This document shows, in pieces, positions 54,029 to 63,136 of a stretch of 64,000 nt of DNA. Source of the stretch: Halomonas sp. THAF5a (lineage in GTDB: Bacteria; Pseudomonadota; Gammaproteobacteria; Pseudomonadales; Halomonadaceae); NCBI RefSeq assembly GCF_009363755.1, contig NZ_CP045417.1, forward strand, positions 248,001 to 312,000. The letters are read 5' to 3'. The position numbers and the translations under genes were made by a program. The notes below the pieces were generated by a model. It was not told where the DNA came from and did no database searches. It saw only the letters and a list, made by a program, of their open reading frames with translations. The first letter of the stretch is position 1. The number at the start of each line of letters is the position of its first letter.

Positions 54029-54868
54029 GTGGCGGGCTGGCGGCGAGCGCGGCGGGGCGTGGCGGCGGCGCTGCTGGTCGGCGTCGCGGCGCTCGCGCAG
54101 GCCCCGGGTGTGGTGCCGGCGCAGGCGCCGGTCACGATGGCGGTGCAGGAGGCCGAAGCGCGTGCCCCCCTCGCGGCGCTCTCGGCCGAGGGCTTTTCGC
54201 ACTACACCCTGGCGCTGACCTGGCACCCCGGCTTCTGCGCGAGTCGCGCGCGCCCGCCGCGGGAGTGCCGCGAGCCGGCCCTGGCCGAGGGCGCCGACCG
54301 CGGCTTCGTGCTCCATGGCCTCTGGCCCTCGCTGCCCGAGCGCTTCGCCGAGCGGGGCGTCGACCGCCGCCGCTGGTGGCGGGAGGGGTGCTTTCTCGAG
54401 CGGCCTCGCCCCGACGGTGGCTTCTGTCGCGCCCATCCGCCGCTGGCGCTGCCGGCGGCGCTGGCGCGTCGCCTCGACGCGGCGATGCCGGGGCGGGCCA
54501 GCTGCCTGGATCGTTACCAGTACGCCAAGCACGCCGCCTGCCTGGCGCTGCCCGAGGCCGATTATATCGCGGCCTCGGTGGCGCTGGTCGAGGCGGTCAA
54601 CGAGAGCGCCTTCGCCGCCTTCGTGACGCTCAACCAGGGCGGCGAGGTGGCGCGCAATGCCCTGATCGACGCCTTCGAGGCGGCCTTCGGCGAGGGCACC
54701 GGGCGGGCGCTGCGGCTCTCCTGCGGCGGCCGAGGCAACCGCCTGCTCACCGAGGTGCGCATCGGCATCGCCGCCGACCGCCTGGCGGACTTCCCGGCGG
54801 CCGAGAGCCTGGTGCGCCAGGGGCGCGGGCGCTGCGCGACCCGGGTGCGCATCGCCCGCCTCGAGTGA
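54029..54868 (+). CDS. Ribonuclease T2 family protein
   Basis: A 279-residue secreted ribonuclease with a signal peptide (about 1-30). The two active-site segments are FVLHGLWPSLPERF (CAS I) and YQYAKHAACL (CAS II), with the His residues as acid/base; the second is divergent from the usual HEWxKHGTC but keeps the KH. Several Cys could form disulfides. The start is GTG at 54029, only 2 bp after dgt, so it depends on coupling. Function is degradation of external or periplasmic RNA. Confidence 0.87.
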   Translation: MAGWRRARRGVAAALLVGVAALAQAPGVVPAQAPVTMAVQEAEARAPLAALSAEGFSHYTLALTWHPGFCASRARPPRECREPALAEGADRGFVLHGLWPSLPERFAERGVDRRRWWREGCFLERPRPDGGFCRAHPPLALPAALARRLDAAMPGRASCLDRYQYAKHAACLALPEADYIAASVALVEAVNESAFAAFVTLNQGGEVARNALIDAFEAAFGEGTGRALRLSCGGRGNRLLTEVRIGIAADRLADFPAAESLVRQGRGRCATRVRIARLE

Positions 54869-54880
54869 GGGGAGGCGGGC

Positions 54881-55780
54881 TCAGGCCGCGGGCGGCGGGC
54901 TCGACAGGCCGGCGTGTCGGCGCAGGACGACGAGGGCGGCGTCGTGAAGGGCGGGGTCGAGCTCGCCCGGGGCGTCCTCGCTCAGGCGCCGCGCCAGGCC
55001 CTCGCCGTTGACCACCAGCAGGTCCTCGGCGGCGTCTTCCTGTTCGACCCGCCAGCCGGGCAGCGCCAGCACGCCCTGGACCGGTACCGCCTGGCCCACC
55101 TGGCGCTCCAGCCAGCTCGACAGCCACTGCGCCGCGGCGCGGGTCCGGTGCAGCGGCGCCCGCTCGCTCCAGCCGGGGAAGCGCAGCCGCGCGGCCTCGA
55201 CGACGACGCGGTTGTCCTCCTGCCCGCTCGGGGAGAGGGCCGGCGTGCGGGCGCGGGTCTCGACCACGAAGATGCCGTGGGGCGTGACCGCGACGTGGTC
55301 GAGGGAGCGGCCGTCGCCCGGCACGTCGTGGAAGACGTAGTAGGGGTGCCCCTCGGGACGGATCAGCCGTTCGAGCTCCTGGCCCACGGCCAGCTCGCAG
55401 GCGAGCCCCAGCTTGAGCCGTCGGATGCGCTGGAAGTCGCGGATCAGGCGGAAGCAGAACACTAGCACCAGCAGGGTGCTCAGGGCGCCGTAGAGGGCCC
55501 ATTCGATCCAGTTCTGCTCGCTGGCGAAGAGCATGCGTCCCATGCCGTAGACCAGCGGCGCCAGGACGACGATGGGGCCCAGGGCGCCATCGAGGAAGAG
55601 GCCGGCGAAGGCGCGGTCGAGGCGGTCGCGCAGGCCCTGGCCGGGCTCCTTGAGCGGGTGGGCGTCGAAGGGCGAGTGCACCCGGGCATCGTGCAGGTTG
55701 CGCAGCGCCAGCACGATCACGGCGGTAGCCGCCAGCGGAAACAGGAAGATCAGCGGCAGCAGGTATTCCAGCCAGGCCAT
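54881..55780 (-). CDS. NERD domain membrane protein
   Basis: A 299-residue protein with membrane helices at about 5-27, 65-80 and 93-110, then a cytosolic nuclease-related NERD domain: VGQELERLI, SLDHVAVTPHGIFVVETRAR (the D..ExK-like active site with Arg-Ala-Arg in place of the usual Lys) and ARLRFPGW. NERD proteins resemble restriction-endonuclease folds. It may be anchored to the membrane and inactive or altered. Convergent with the RNase T2 gene. Confidence 0.8.
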   Translation of the reverse strand: MAWLEYLLPLIFLFPLAATAVIVLALRNLHDARVHSPFDAHPLKEPGQGLRDRLDRAFAGLFLDGALGPIVVLAPLVYGMGRMLFASEQNWIEWALYGALSTLLVLVFCFRLIRDFQRIRRLKLGLACELAVGQELERLIRPEGHPYYVFHDVPGDGRSLDHVAVTPHGIFVVETRARTPALSPSGQEDNRVVVEAARLRFPGWSERAPLHRTRAAAQWLSSWLERQVGQAVPVQGVLALPGWRVEQEDAAEDLLVVNGEGLARRLSEDAPGELDPALHDAALVVLRRHAGLSSPPPAA

Positions 55781-55904
55781 CGGGTGTCCTTGCCCTGAGG
55801 GGGAGGCTCCATTCTAGACAACCTGCCCCCCGGGGGGCCATGCTCATTCGGCGCGATCGGCGAGGCCCGGGACGCGGGCATGAGGAGGCAGAGAGGAGGC
55901 AGAG

Positions 55905-56786
55905 GTGAGGCAGCCAAGAGAGACAGCCAACGAGTCCGACCTGGAGGCCCTGGCGACCTTCGTCCGCCGCCATCCGCGGCTCGCCGTGCTCACGGGCGCC
56001 GGCATCAGCACCGCCAGCGGCATCCCCGACTACCGCGACGACCGGGGCGACTGGAAGCGCCCGCCACCGATGCAGCACCAGGCCTTCATGGGCAGCCACG
56101 CCGCCCGCCAGCGCTACTGGGCCCGGGCGCTGGTCGGCTTTCGCACCCTGCAGGAGGCGACCCCCAACGCCGCCCATGCCGCGCTGGCGCGGCTCGAGGC
56201 GCGGGGCTACGTGAACGGCGTGATCACCCAGAATGTCGACGGCCTGCACCAGCGGGCCGGCTCGCGGCGGGTGATCGACCTGCATGGCCGGGCCGACCGG
56301 GTGCGCTGCATGGGCTGCGGTGCCCGGCGCATGCGCCACGACCTGCATGCGGAGCTGGCCGAGCGCAATCCCCACTGGCGGGAGGTCGGCGCCCGGGCGG
56401 GACCCGACGGCGACGCCGACCTCGAGGCCGACTTCGCCGACTTCCGGGTGCCCGGCTGCTCGCGCTGCGGCGACGGCATCTACAAGCCGGACGTGGTGTT
56501 CTTCGGCGACAGCGTGCCGCGCGCCACCGTGGAGGCCGCCTTCGATCTGCTCGAGGAGAGCGACGCCCTGCTGGTGGTGGGCTCCTCGCTGATGGTCTTC
56601 TCCGGGTTCCGCTTCGCCCGGGCCGCGGCCAAGGCGGGGCGGCCCATCGCCTGCCTCAACCTCGGCCGAACCCGCGCCGACGACCTCTACGCCCTCAAGG
56701 TGGCGGCCTCCGCCGAGGCCCTGGCAGGGCTCAGCGAGGCGCTGGACGCCGGCCCGGACGAGGCCCTCAGCCGCCGGCCAGCTTGA
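55905..56786 (+). CDS. SIR2-family NAD-dependent protein deacylase
   Basis: A 293-residue sirtuin of class II (SIRT4-like). NAD-binding motifs are [18 protein letters not shown] and [12 protein letters not shown], the catalytic His is in [12 protein letters not shown], and two Cys pairs (CMGC and CSRC) bind zinc. The substrate acyl group cannot be read. The start is GTG at 55905 with GGAGG 5 bases before it. It converges with yciH and the two coding ends overlap by 20 bp. Confidence 0.92.
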   Translation: MRQPRETANESDLEALATFVRRHPRLAVLTGAGISTASGIPDYRDDRGDWKRPPPMQHQAFMGSHAARQRYWARALVGFRTLQEATPNAAHAALARLEARGYVNGVITQNVDGLHQRAGSRRVIDLHGRADRVRCMGCGARRMRHDLHAELAERNPHWREVGARAGPDGDADLEADFADFRVPGCSRCGDGIYKPDVVFFGDSVPRATVEAAFDLLEESDALLVVGSSLMVFSGFRFARAAAKAGRPIACLNLGRTRADDLYALKVAASAEALAGLSEALDAGPDEALSRRPA

Positions 56787-57141
56787 CCCGGTAGCCGCGC
56801 TGCTCGAGCTCGGCCTTGAGCACCTCGCGCTGGTCGCCCTGGATCTCGATCACGCCGTCCTTCAAGGCGCCGCCGGTGCCGCAGCGCTTCTTGAGCGCCT
56901 TGGCCAGGGTCTTGAGCGCGTCGGCCGGCAGCGGCACGCCCTCGATCAGGGTCACGCCCTTGCCCTTGCGGCCCTTGGTCTCGCGACGCAGGCGGACGAT
57001 GCCGTCCAGGTCGGCCAGGCGCGCCTGTTCGGCGGCCTCGACGCAGCGGCAGTCGTCGATCGGCTGGCGGCACTCGGGACAGGTGTCGCCGTGCTCGGTG
57101 GAGTAGACCAGCCCGCCGAGCTGCTCCTTCAGGGATGCCAT
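56767..57141 (-). CDS. yciH: SUI1/eIF1-like translation factor YciH
   Basis: A 124-residue protein. The N-terminus has a four-Cys zinc-ribbon-like motif (CPECRQPIDDCRC), then the SUI1 domain (KGRKGKGVTLIEGVPLPADALKTL, KKRCGTGGALKDGVIEIQGDQREVL). YciH influences start-codon discrimination in initiation. The ATG at 57141 follows GGAGG. A frame extending to 57531 is a shadow of the phosphatase gene. Confidence 0.93.
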   Translation of the reverse strand: MASLKEQLGGLVYSTEHGDTCPECRQPIDDCRCVEAAEQARLADLDGIVRLRRETKGRKGKGVTLIEGVPLPADALKTLAKALKKRCGTGGALKDGVIEIQGDQREVLKAELEQRGYRVKLAGG

Positions 57142-57272
57142 GGGGCCTCCTCGCGCTGTGGTGTGTCGATGCGGCGATGATAGTCCTCCCGGCGGCGGGC
57201 TGCATCCGCCGGGCGATACCGGGCCGCCGGCGGGCCGGGCTAAATCATCGGAGGGAAGCGGAGGGGCGGCGA

Positions 57273-57956
57273 TCAGGCGTGGGCGGCCAGGGCGCGGGTC
57301 GTCTCCAGGTGGGCGATGACCGTGGGGAGCTGGAACATGTTGCTGATCATGATCGCGCCGTCGGGGGTCTGCTCGGCGTCGGGGAAGCGGTTGAGGTGGA
57401 CCACCGTCATGCCGGCGGCCAGGGCGCCCCGCACGCCGACCAGGGCGTCGTCGATGACCACGCACTCGTGGGAGGCGAAGCCCATCCGGCTCGCCGCGTG
57501 GTGGAAGAGGCAGGGGTCGGGCTTCCAGCACTGGGCCGTGTAGGCGCTGAACAGCCGGTCGCCGAAGACCTCGGCGAGGCCGGTGGCATCGAGCGAGGTG
57601 CGGATCTTGTTCTCCGGGCCGTTGGAGACCACGCCCATGGGGTGGCCGCTCAGGGCGGCCAGCGCCTCGGCGGCGCCGTCGATGGCGACCAGCTCGCTGG
57701 CCAGGCGCCGATTGAGGTTGGCGCGCATGGTGTGCTCGAGGGGCTCCAGCGTCTCCGGGTCGACCTGACCGTGGCGGCTCTCCAGCTCTGCGACGATGCG
57801 ACGAAAGCGGGCCCCGCGGAACTCGCCGATATAGTCGCTGGCCTGGAAGGGCAGCCCCACGGCGTTGAGCGCGGTGGCCATCTCGTCGGCGAGCAGCGGT
57901 TCGCTGTCGACCAAGGTGCCATCACAATCGAAGAGCAGGCAGAGGGGGTGCGCCAT
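57273..57956 (-). CDS. HAD-superfamily phosphatase (YieH/phosphoglycolate-phosphatase-like)
   Basis: A 227-residue HAD hydrolase. Motif I is FDCDGTLVDSE, motif II is VVSNGPENK, the lysine of motif III is in CWKPDPCLFH and motif IV is VVIDDALVGVRGALAAGM. The helical cap after motif I makes it subclass I. It resembles YieH (6-phosphogluconate phosphatase), but the substrate is open. The ATG at 57956 follows GAGG by 7 bases, a GTG one codon earlier being less likely. Confidence 0.87.
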   Translation of the reverse strand: MAHPLCLLFDCDGTLVDSEPLLADEMATALNAVGLPFQASDYIGEFRGARFRRIVAELESRHGQVDPETLEPLEHTMRANLNRRLASELVAIDGAAEALAALSGHPMGVVSNGPENKIRTSLDATGLAEVFGDRLFSAYTAQCWKPDPCLFHHAASRMGFASHECVVIDDALVGVRGALAAGMTVVHLNRFPDAEQTPDGAIMISNMFQLPTVIAHLETTRALAAHA

Positions 57957-58149
57957 CACCGGGCCTCATGGGCAATCACAGAGTTATAACGTCATTGTTA
58001 CAGATATCGCGTCGTCCTGCCCATCAGTAAAGCCCAGTTTCCGTATTTTGTGAACACTGTTCTTGAATGCTCGGTGATCCTCGTTGCCGGTCGCGCTAAA
58101 TAAGCCCCCTTGCCTATACTGACGGCGCGCCCCGGCCAGGAGCAGGTTC

Positions 58150-58533
58150 ATGAATCTCGAACGCGTCGTCTTCGGCTTCTTCATCATCCTCACCCTGAGC
58201 CTCAATGCCGCCTTCGTGGCCGGGGGCCTCGAAACGGTCGCCCACCACAACGTCTGGATCCTCACCGTCACCATCATCGTCAACCTGGTGGCCATCGGCC
58301 TGAAGCTCGGCGATCGCTCCCAGACCGGGGCGCTGCTGCTGGCCGCCGGCCTGGTGGCCGGCCTGCTGCTGGTCACGGCGCGCATCGTCTGGATCGTCGC
58401 CGACCCCGAGGGCGGCGGCGGGCCGGGACCGGCCGAGATGGCCGATATCGTCTCCATCGCCACGGGGGCGCTGGTCGCGAACGTCATCGCGACGGTGATC
58501 CTGGTCGGCGACACGCTGCTCTCGCGGCGCTGA
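58150..58533 (+). CDS. DUF6394 membrane protein
   Basis: A 127-residue membrane protein with four hydrophobic helices: FFIILTLSLNAAFVAGGL, VWILTVTIIVNLVAIGLKL, GALLLAAGLVAGLLLVTARIVWIV, and VANVIATVILVGDTLLSRR. It is of DUF6394 type, function unknown. The potassium channel gene starts 43 bp downstream on the same strand, a pairing I recall from other Halomonas genomes, so a helper role for the channel is plausible. Confidence 0.8.
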   Translation: MNLERVVFGFFIILTLSLNAAFVAGGLETVAHHNVWILTVTIIVNLVAIGLKLGDRSQTGALLLAAGLVAGLLLVTARIVWIVADPEGGGGPGPAEMADIVSIATGALVANVIATVILVGDTLLSRR

Positions 58534-58576
58534 CGCGTCGCCGCCATCCCGGACGGGCACAGGGAGGGCCGATCCC

Positions 58577-60313
58577 GTGACGCCGACCTCCGATCTCGAC
58601 CGCGTGACGATGATCGTGCTGCGCTACATGCGCCGGCCGCTGTTCGTGCTGCTGTTCGTCTACTCGGTGGGGATCCTGGGCATGGCCCTGATGCCGGGCC
58701 GGATCGTCGACGGCGAGACGACGCGCATGACGCTCTTCCACGCCTTCTACTTCTTTACCTACACGGCGACCACCACCGGGTTCGGCGAGCTGCCCAACGG
58801 CTTCAGCGAGGAGCAGCGGCTGTGGACGATCTTCTGCCTCTATACCGGCGTGATCGCCTGGTTCTATGCGATCGGCTCGCTGATCCACCTGGTGCAGAAC
58901 CCCCACTTCATCCAGGCCATGGACGGCTTTCGCTTCGCCCGCAAGGTCAAGGGCAACGCGGAGCCCTTCGTCATCCTCTGCGGATTCGGCGATGCCGGCA
59001 GCCTGCTGGCCCGGGGCCTGAGCGACCACCGCATGCGCGCGGTGATCCTCGATGCCGACCCGGAGCGGATCAAGGCCCTGGGCGTGCGCGACTATACGGT
59101 GCCGATGCCGGGCCTCCACGCGGACGCCAGCGTGCCCAAGCACCTGCTGGCCGCCGGGGTGGAGCACCCGGCCTGCCGAGCCCTGGTCGCGCTGACCAAC
59201 GACGACGACGTCAACGTCAAGATCGCGGTGATGGCCCGTCACCTCAACCCGCGGCTGCGGGTCATCTGTCGCTCGACCTCGGCCCGCCACGAGGCCAACC
59301 TGCGCGCGCTGGACAACGTCACGGTGGTCGATCCGTTCGAGATCTTCGCCCAGCTCGTCTCCTGGGCGATCGCGCGCCCGGCGCTGCACAATCTCAACGC
59401 CTGGTTCGTGGGCGCGCGGGGCGTCGAGCTCGGGGTGCCGGTGCAGGCGCCCCGGGGCAACTGGATCCTGTGCGGGTACGGGCGGATGGGCTCCTGGATC
59501 CATCGTCACCTCCGGGCCCACGGCCTTGAGGTGCGCATCATCGACCCGGAGGTGGAGGCCGACCAGATCGACGAGGGCACGCTGATCGTCCGGGCCCACG
59601 CCGACCACGCGGCCCTGACGAGCGCGGCGATCGAGGACGCCGCCGGGGTCATCGCCGCGACGAGCGGCGACGGCGACAACCTCAGCACCCTGCTCTCGGT
59701 CACCGAACTCAATCCCCGGGCGTTTCGCATCGTGCGCCAGAACCGCCACGAGAATCAGGTCGCGTTCGACGCTGCGCGGGCCGACCTGGTCCTCCAGCAC
59801 AGCCTGACCACGGCGCGCCGGATCCTGAAGCTGCTGATCTCGCCGCTGGTCCAGTCGCTGATCGACTGGCTCGCCGACCGCGACCCGGCCGAGACCCGGG
59901 CCCTGGTGGTTCGTCTCAAGGCGGCGCTGGGCGAGGCGCCGCCCCACCTCTGGTCGGTGCGGCTGCTGCCGGAGGAGGCGCCGGCGGTCATCGACCACCT
60001 GGCGGCCGGAAAAGGCCTGGCCCTGGGGGCGCTCTGCGTGGATGCGCGCGCCTATCCGGCCCGGCTGCCCTGCGAGGCGTTGGCCGTCCACCGCAACGGG
60101 GCGTCGACGATGCTGCCGGCGTCGACGCTTTCGCTTCGCGCCGGCGACGAGGTGCTGTTCTGCGGCACGCCGGAGGCGGAGTCGATGCTTCGGGCGACGC
60201 TGCACAACCCCTACACCCTGGACTTCGTCGTCACCGGCGAGGAGGCGCCGCGAGGCTATCTGTTCGCCTGGCTCGACGCGCGCCGCCGGCGCGGGCCGCG
60301 GCCTCGGCCCTGA
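58577..60313 (+). CDS. RCK-gated potassium channel protein (two TrkA-N domains)
   Basis: A 578-residue membrane protein. The pore module has helices at about 20-40 and 90-110 with the selectivity filter TTTGFGE between them. Two RCK regions follow, each with a Rossmann NAD-binding motif: CGFGDAGSLLARGL (first) and CGYGRMGSWIHRHL (second). A TrkA-C-like end has LPASTLSLRAGDEVLFCGT. TTTGFGE suggests K+ selectivity with relaxed filter. The start is GTG at 58577, with AGGGAGG 9 bases before it. Confidence 0.88.
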   Translation: MTPTSDLDRVTMIVLRYMRRPLFVLLFVYSVGILGMALMPGRIVDGETTRMTLFHAFYFFTYTATTTGFGELPNGFSEEQRLWTIFCLYTGVIAWFYAIGSLIHLVQNPHFIQAMDGFRFARKVKGNAEPFVILCGFGDAGSLLARGLSDHRMRAVILDADPERIKALGVRDYTVPMPGLHADASVPKHLLAAGVEHPACRALVALTNDDDVNVKIAVMARHLNPRLRVICRSTSARHEANLRALDNVTVVDPFEIFAQLVSWAIARPALHNLNAWFVGARGVELGVPVQAPRGNWILCGYGRMGSWIHRHLRAHGLEVRIIDPEVEADQIDEGTLIVRAHADHAALTSAAIEDAAGVIAATSGDGDNLSTLLSVTELNPRAFRIVRQNRHENQVAFDAARADLVLQHSLTTARRILKLLISPLVQSLIDWLADRDPAETRALVVRLKAALGEAPPHLWSVRLLPEEAPAVIDHLAAGKGLALGALCVDARAYPARLPCEALAVHRNGASTMLPASTLSLRAGDEVLFCGTPEAESMLRATLHNPYTLDFVVTGEEAPRGYLFAWLDARRRRGPRPRP

Positions 60314-60348
60314 GCGAGGCGACGGGGGGGCGACGAGGCTCCCGCGCT

Positions 60349-61377
60349 TCAGGGGGTGAGCAGCAGGGCCAGCGCCCCGGCCAGGTAGCAGGCGATGATG
60401 CCGACGCTCTCGAAGCCGATGCGCGCCGGGCCGCGGCGCTCGCGATGCAGCATCCCGACCATCAGGATGGCGGTCATCAGCATCGCCAGGGCGACCCACA
60501 GCGAGACCGCGTCCGGCATGGCGTGGTAGATGGACCCGCCGCGGTAGGCGACGTCCGAGACCGCCACGAACAGGGTGTCGAAGGCGTTGCCGCCGATGAT
60601 GCCCGCCACGGCCAGGGTCAGGGCGCCGCGGCGCACCGCCGCGATCGAGGTGACCAGCTCTGGCAGCGAGGTGACCACCGCGGTCATCAGCGCCCCCACC
60701 ACCGACTGCCCCAGGCCGGTCTGCTCGGCGATCGTCGCCGCGCTGCGCTCCAGCAGCCAGCCACTCGCGCCGAGCAGCGCCGCGAGTCCCGCGAAGGCGA
60801 GCCACAGGCGCGTCGCCGAGCGCGCCAGGGCCTGCTCGTCGGGCACGTCGGGCTCGGTCTCCCGGGTCTGGGCGGGACGCCACATGGGGTTGTCGCGGCT
60901 CTGGCCCACCAGCCGCAGGCCGAACAGGTAGACGACCAGCAGCAGCGGGGTGACCGGGTGCACCTGCCAGAGGGTCCCGTCGGGAGCGAAGCGCCCCACC
61001 AGCACCAGCGACAGCAGGCAGAGCAGCAGGCCCCCCTGCATCAGGTTGCCAAGCGAGGCGGCGGCGTGCTCCAGGTTGGCGCGTCGGTGGGTGATGTCGG
61101 CGACGGTCAAAAACAGCGTCTGCACGGCGATACCGCCCAGGGCGTTGCTCAGCGCCAGGGTCGGCCGGTCGGCGAGGGCCGCCGCGGCCGAGACCATCAG
61201 CCCCGACAGCGAGGTGGCCATGCCCAGCAGCAGGGTGCCGGCGATGGCCTCGCCGAGGCCGGTGCGATCGGCCAGGTCGTCGACGATGCCGGTCAGCCGG
61301 GTGCCCACCACGGCGATCACCAGGGCGCAGCCGGCGAAGAGCGCGAGGGCCGTGGCCAGGGACGGATCGCTCAGCAA
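60349..61377 (-). CDS. Sodium/calcium exchanger family (CaCA) protein
   Basis: A 342-residue membrane protein of 10 to 11 helices with two alpha repeats. Repeat 2 is canonical (GALMTAVVTSLPELVTSIAAV), while repeat 1 reads LLLGMATSLSGLMVSAAAAL and lacks the Pro-Glu of the ion site. In this frame the first possible start is TTG at 61377, with no ribosome site. An ATG at 61451 with AGGAG 6 bases before it is out of frame by one base, and the two frames meet at an eight-G tract. One more G would give MPDSPPHRAADSDT joined to this protein. Phase variation or a sequence error is likely. Confidence 0.75.
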   Translation of the reverse strand: MLSDPSLATALALFAGCALVIAVVGTRLTGIVDDLADRTGLGEAIAGTLLLGMATSLSGLMVSAAAALADRPTLALSNALGGIAVQTLFLTVADITHRRANLEHAAASLGNLMQGGLLLCLLSLVLVGRFAPDGTLWQVHPVTPLLLVVYLFGLRLVGQSRDNPMWRPAQTRETEPDVPDEQALARSATRLWLAFAGLAALLGASGWLLERSAATIAEQTGLGQSVVGALMTAVVTSLPELVTSIAAVRRGALTLAVAGIIGGNAFDTLFVAVSDVAYRGGSIYHAMPDAVSLWVALAMLMTAILMVGMLHRERRGPARIGFESVGIIACYLAGALALLLTP

Positions 61378-61381
61378 GGGG

Positions 61382-61389
61382 CCCCCCCC
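61382..61389. repeat. Homopolymer C8/G8 tract at the start of the CaCA gene
   Basis: Eight C on the plus strand (G on the coding strand) lie between the well-placed ATG at 61451 and the body of the exchanger. With eight bases the ATG frame stops at TGA 4 bases into the gene; with nine it is continuous. This is a classical site for slipped-strand switching. Confidence 0.8.
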
Positions 61390-61608
61390 GGGGCGGAGGA
61401 GAGGGGTGAGGTGTCGGAGTCTGCCGCCCGGTGAGGCGGGGAATCGGGCATGTCGGCTCCTGCCGCGAGGCACGGGTCACTTGGCGATGGGCGACGGACC
61501 ATGGTCGACGCGCTACGGTCTACGGGCTATGAAGGCGGTGTCCCGTCGTGATACTCAAGGGGGACACCGCCCTGCCAGTCCACCGCGTCACCCGGAGGTC
61601 GTCAAGCC

Positions 61609-61893
61609 ATGAAACGCAACTTGCTTCTGTCGATGGTCGGCTACGGCGCCGTCCTCGGCGCCAGCCTGCTGACGCGCCACGCCGCCAGGGAAGCCTATCG
61701 CAAGACGGCCGGTGCCGCGCCGCCGGAGCATCCCGGGCGCCGCGACACCCGCTGGCGCGAGGCCCTCGCCTGGGGCGTGGCGAGTGGCGCCCTGGTCGGG
61801 GTGGCCAGGGTCGTCGGCCAGCGCCTGGGCGACGAGGCGGAGCGCCGGCGTCGATCGAGGGTGCGGCGGGCGCTGGCGCGGCGGGACGACTAG
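61609..61893 (+). CDS. DUF4235-like small membrane protein
   Basis: A 94-residue protein with two short hydrophobic segments (LLLSMVGYGAVLGASLL and ALAWGVASGALVGVARVV) joined by a basic and proline-rich loop (AAPPEHPGRRDTRW), with an Arg-rich end. WREALAWGVASGALVGVARV is the DUF4235 type. Function unknown. The ATG lies downstream of a GGAGG-like stretch (CCGGAGGTCG). Confidence 0.7.
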   Translation: MKRNLLLSMVGYGAVLGASLLTRHAAREAYRKTAGAAPPEHPGRRDTRWREALAWGVASGALVGVARVVGQRLGDEAERRRRSRVRRALARRDD

Positions 61894-61942
61894 TCGCCAC
61901 GCGCCGAGCGCGTGACGGGGGACCGGCCACCTCTCTCAATGA

Positions 61943-61972
61943 AAGAGGGCGGCCCGTCGGGGCCGCCCTCTT
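61943..61972. terminator. Terminator between the DUF4235-like gene and fba
   Basis: AAGAGGGCGGCCC and its exact complement form a 13-bp stem with a 4-base loop. On the minus strand TTTC follows, so it ends fba; on the plus strand it can end the small gene. Confidence 0.8.
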
Positions 61973-61998
61973 GTGATCAGCGTCCTGCTGGCAGGTGA

Positions 61999-63063
61999 TC
62001 ACTTCACCTTCGGGGCGAGCTCGCCGCGCTCGTAGCGCAGGAACATCTCCTCGAGGTTGATCGGCTTGATCTTGGAGGCGTTGCCGGCGGTGCCGAAGGC
62101 CTCGTAGCGGGCCTTGCAGACCTCCTTCATGGCCGCGGTGCTGACCTTGAGGAACTTGCGCGGGTCGAACTCGGCCGGGTTCTCGGCCAGGAAGCGACGC
62201 ACCGCGCCGGTGGAGGCCAGGCGCAGGTCGGTGTCGATGTTGACCTTGCGCACGCCGTGCTTGATGCCCTCGACGATCTCCTCGACCGGCACGCCGTAGG
62301 TCTCGGGGATGGCGCCGCCGAACTCGTTGATGATCGCCAGCCACTCCTGGGGCACCGAGGAGGAGCCGTGCATCACCAGGTGGGTCTCGGGGATGCGGGC
62401 GTGGATCTCCTTGATGCGCTGGATGGAGAGGGTGTCGCCGGTGGGCGGCTGGGTGAACTTGTAGGCGCCGTGGCTGGTGCCGATGGCGATGGCCAGGGCG
62501 TCGACGTGGGTCGCCTTGACGAACTCGGCGGCCTCTTCCGGGTCGGTGAGCAGCTGCTCCATGTCGAGCTTGCCCTCGGCGCCGACGCCGTCTTCCTCGC
62601 CGGCCATGCCGGTCTCGAGGCTGCCCAGGCACCCGAGCTCACCCTCGACGGAGACGCCGCAGGCGTGGGCCATCTCGACGGTGCGACGGGTGACGTCGAC
62701 GTTGTAGGCGTAGTCGGCCGGGGTCTTGCCGTCTTCCTTGAGCGAGCCGTCCATCATCACCGAAGAGAAGCCCAGCTGGATGGAGCGCTGGCAGACCGCG
62801 GGGCTGGTGCCGTGGTCCTGGTGCATGACCACCGGGATATGCGGGAACTCCTCGACGGCGGCCAGGATCAGGTGGCGCAGGAAGGGGGCGCCGGCGTACT
62901 TGCGGGCGCCGGCGGAGGCCTGGACGATCACCGGGGAATCGGTCTCGTCGGCGGCCTCCATGATGGCGCGCATCTGCTCGAGGTTGTTGACGTTGAAGGC
63001 CGGCACGCCGTAGCCGTATTCGGCGGCGTGGTCCAGCATCTGGCGCATGCTGATCAGTGCCAT
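61999..63063 (-). CDS. fba: Class II fructose-bisphosphate aldolase
   Basis: A 354-residue zinc-dependent aldolase of the Calvin-cycle/CbbA subtype, active in glycolysis and gluconeogenesis. Zinc ligands are His in VVMHQDHGT, His in GTSHGAYKF and His in [20 protein letters not shown] and NIDTDLRLA bind the phosphate ends. The ATG at 63063 begins [19 protein letters not shown] with AGGAG upstream. It follows pgk by 73 bp, the usual pgk-fba order. Confidence 0.96.
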   Translation of the reverse strand: MALISMRQMLDHAAEYGYGVPAFNVNNLEQMRAIMEAADETDSPVIVQASAGARKYAGAPFLRHLILAAVEEFPHIPVVMHQDHGTSPAVCQRSIQLGFSSVMMDGSLKEDGKTPADYAYNVDVTRRTVEMAHACGVSVEGELGCLGSLETGMAGEEDGVGAEGKLDMEQLLTDPEEAAEFVKATHVDALAIAIGTSHGAYKFTQPPTGDTLSIQRIKEIHARIPETHLVMHGSSSVPQEWLAIINEFGGAIPETYGVPVEEIVEGIKHGVRKVNIDTDLRLASTGAVRRFLAENPAEFDPRKFLKVSTAAMKEVCKARYEAFGTAGNASKIKPINLEEMFLRYERGELAPKVK

Positions 63064-63136
63064 GGGGGCTCCTGTTGTCTGTCGGGTCGTGGTGGCGCGG
63101 CGGCTCGGGCCGCGCCGGTCGTGTCGGGGCGGCGCC

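Noticed and set aside
58484..61480. 998-codon minus-strand frame
   Set aside because: Antisense to the potassium channel; only its distal part overlaps the true CaCA region in another frame.
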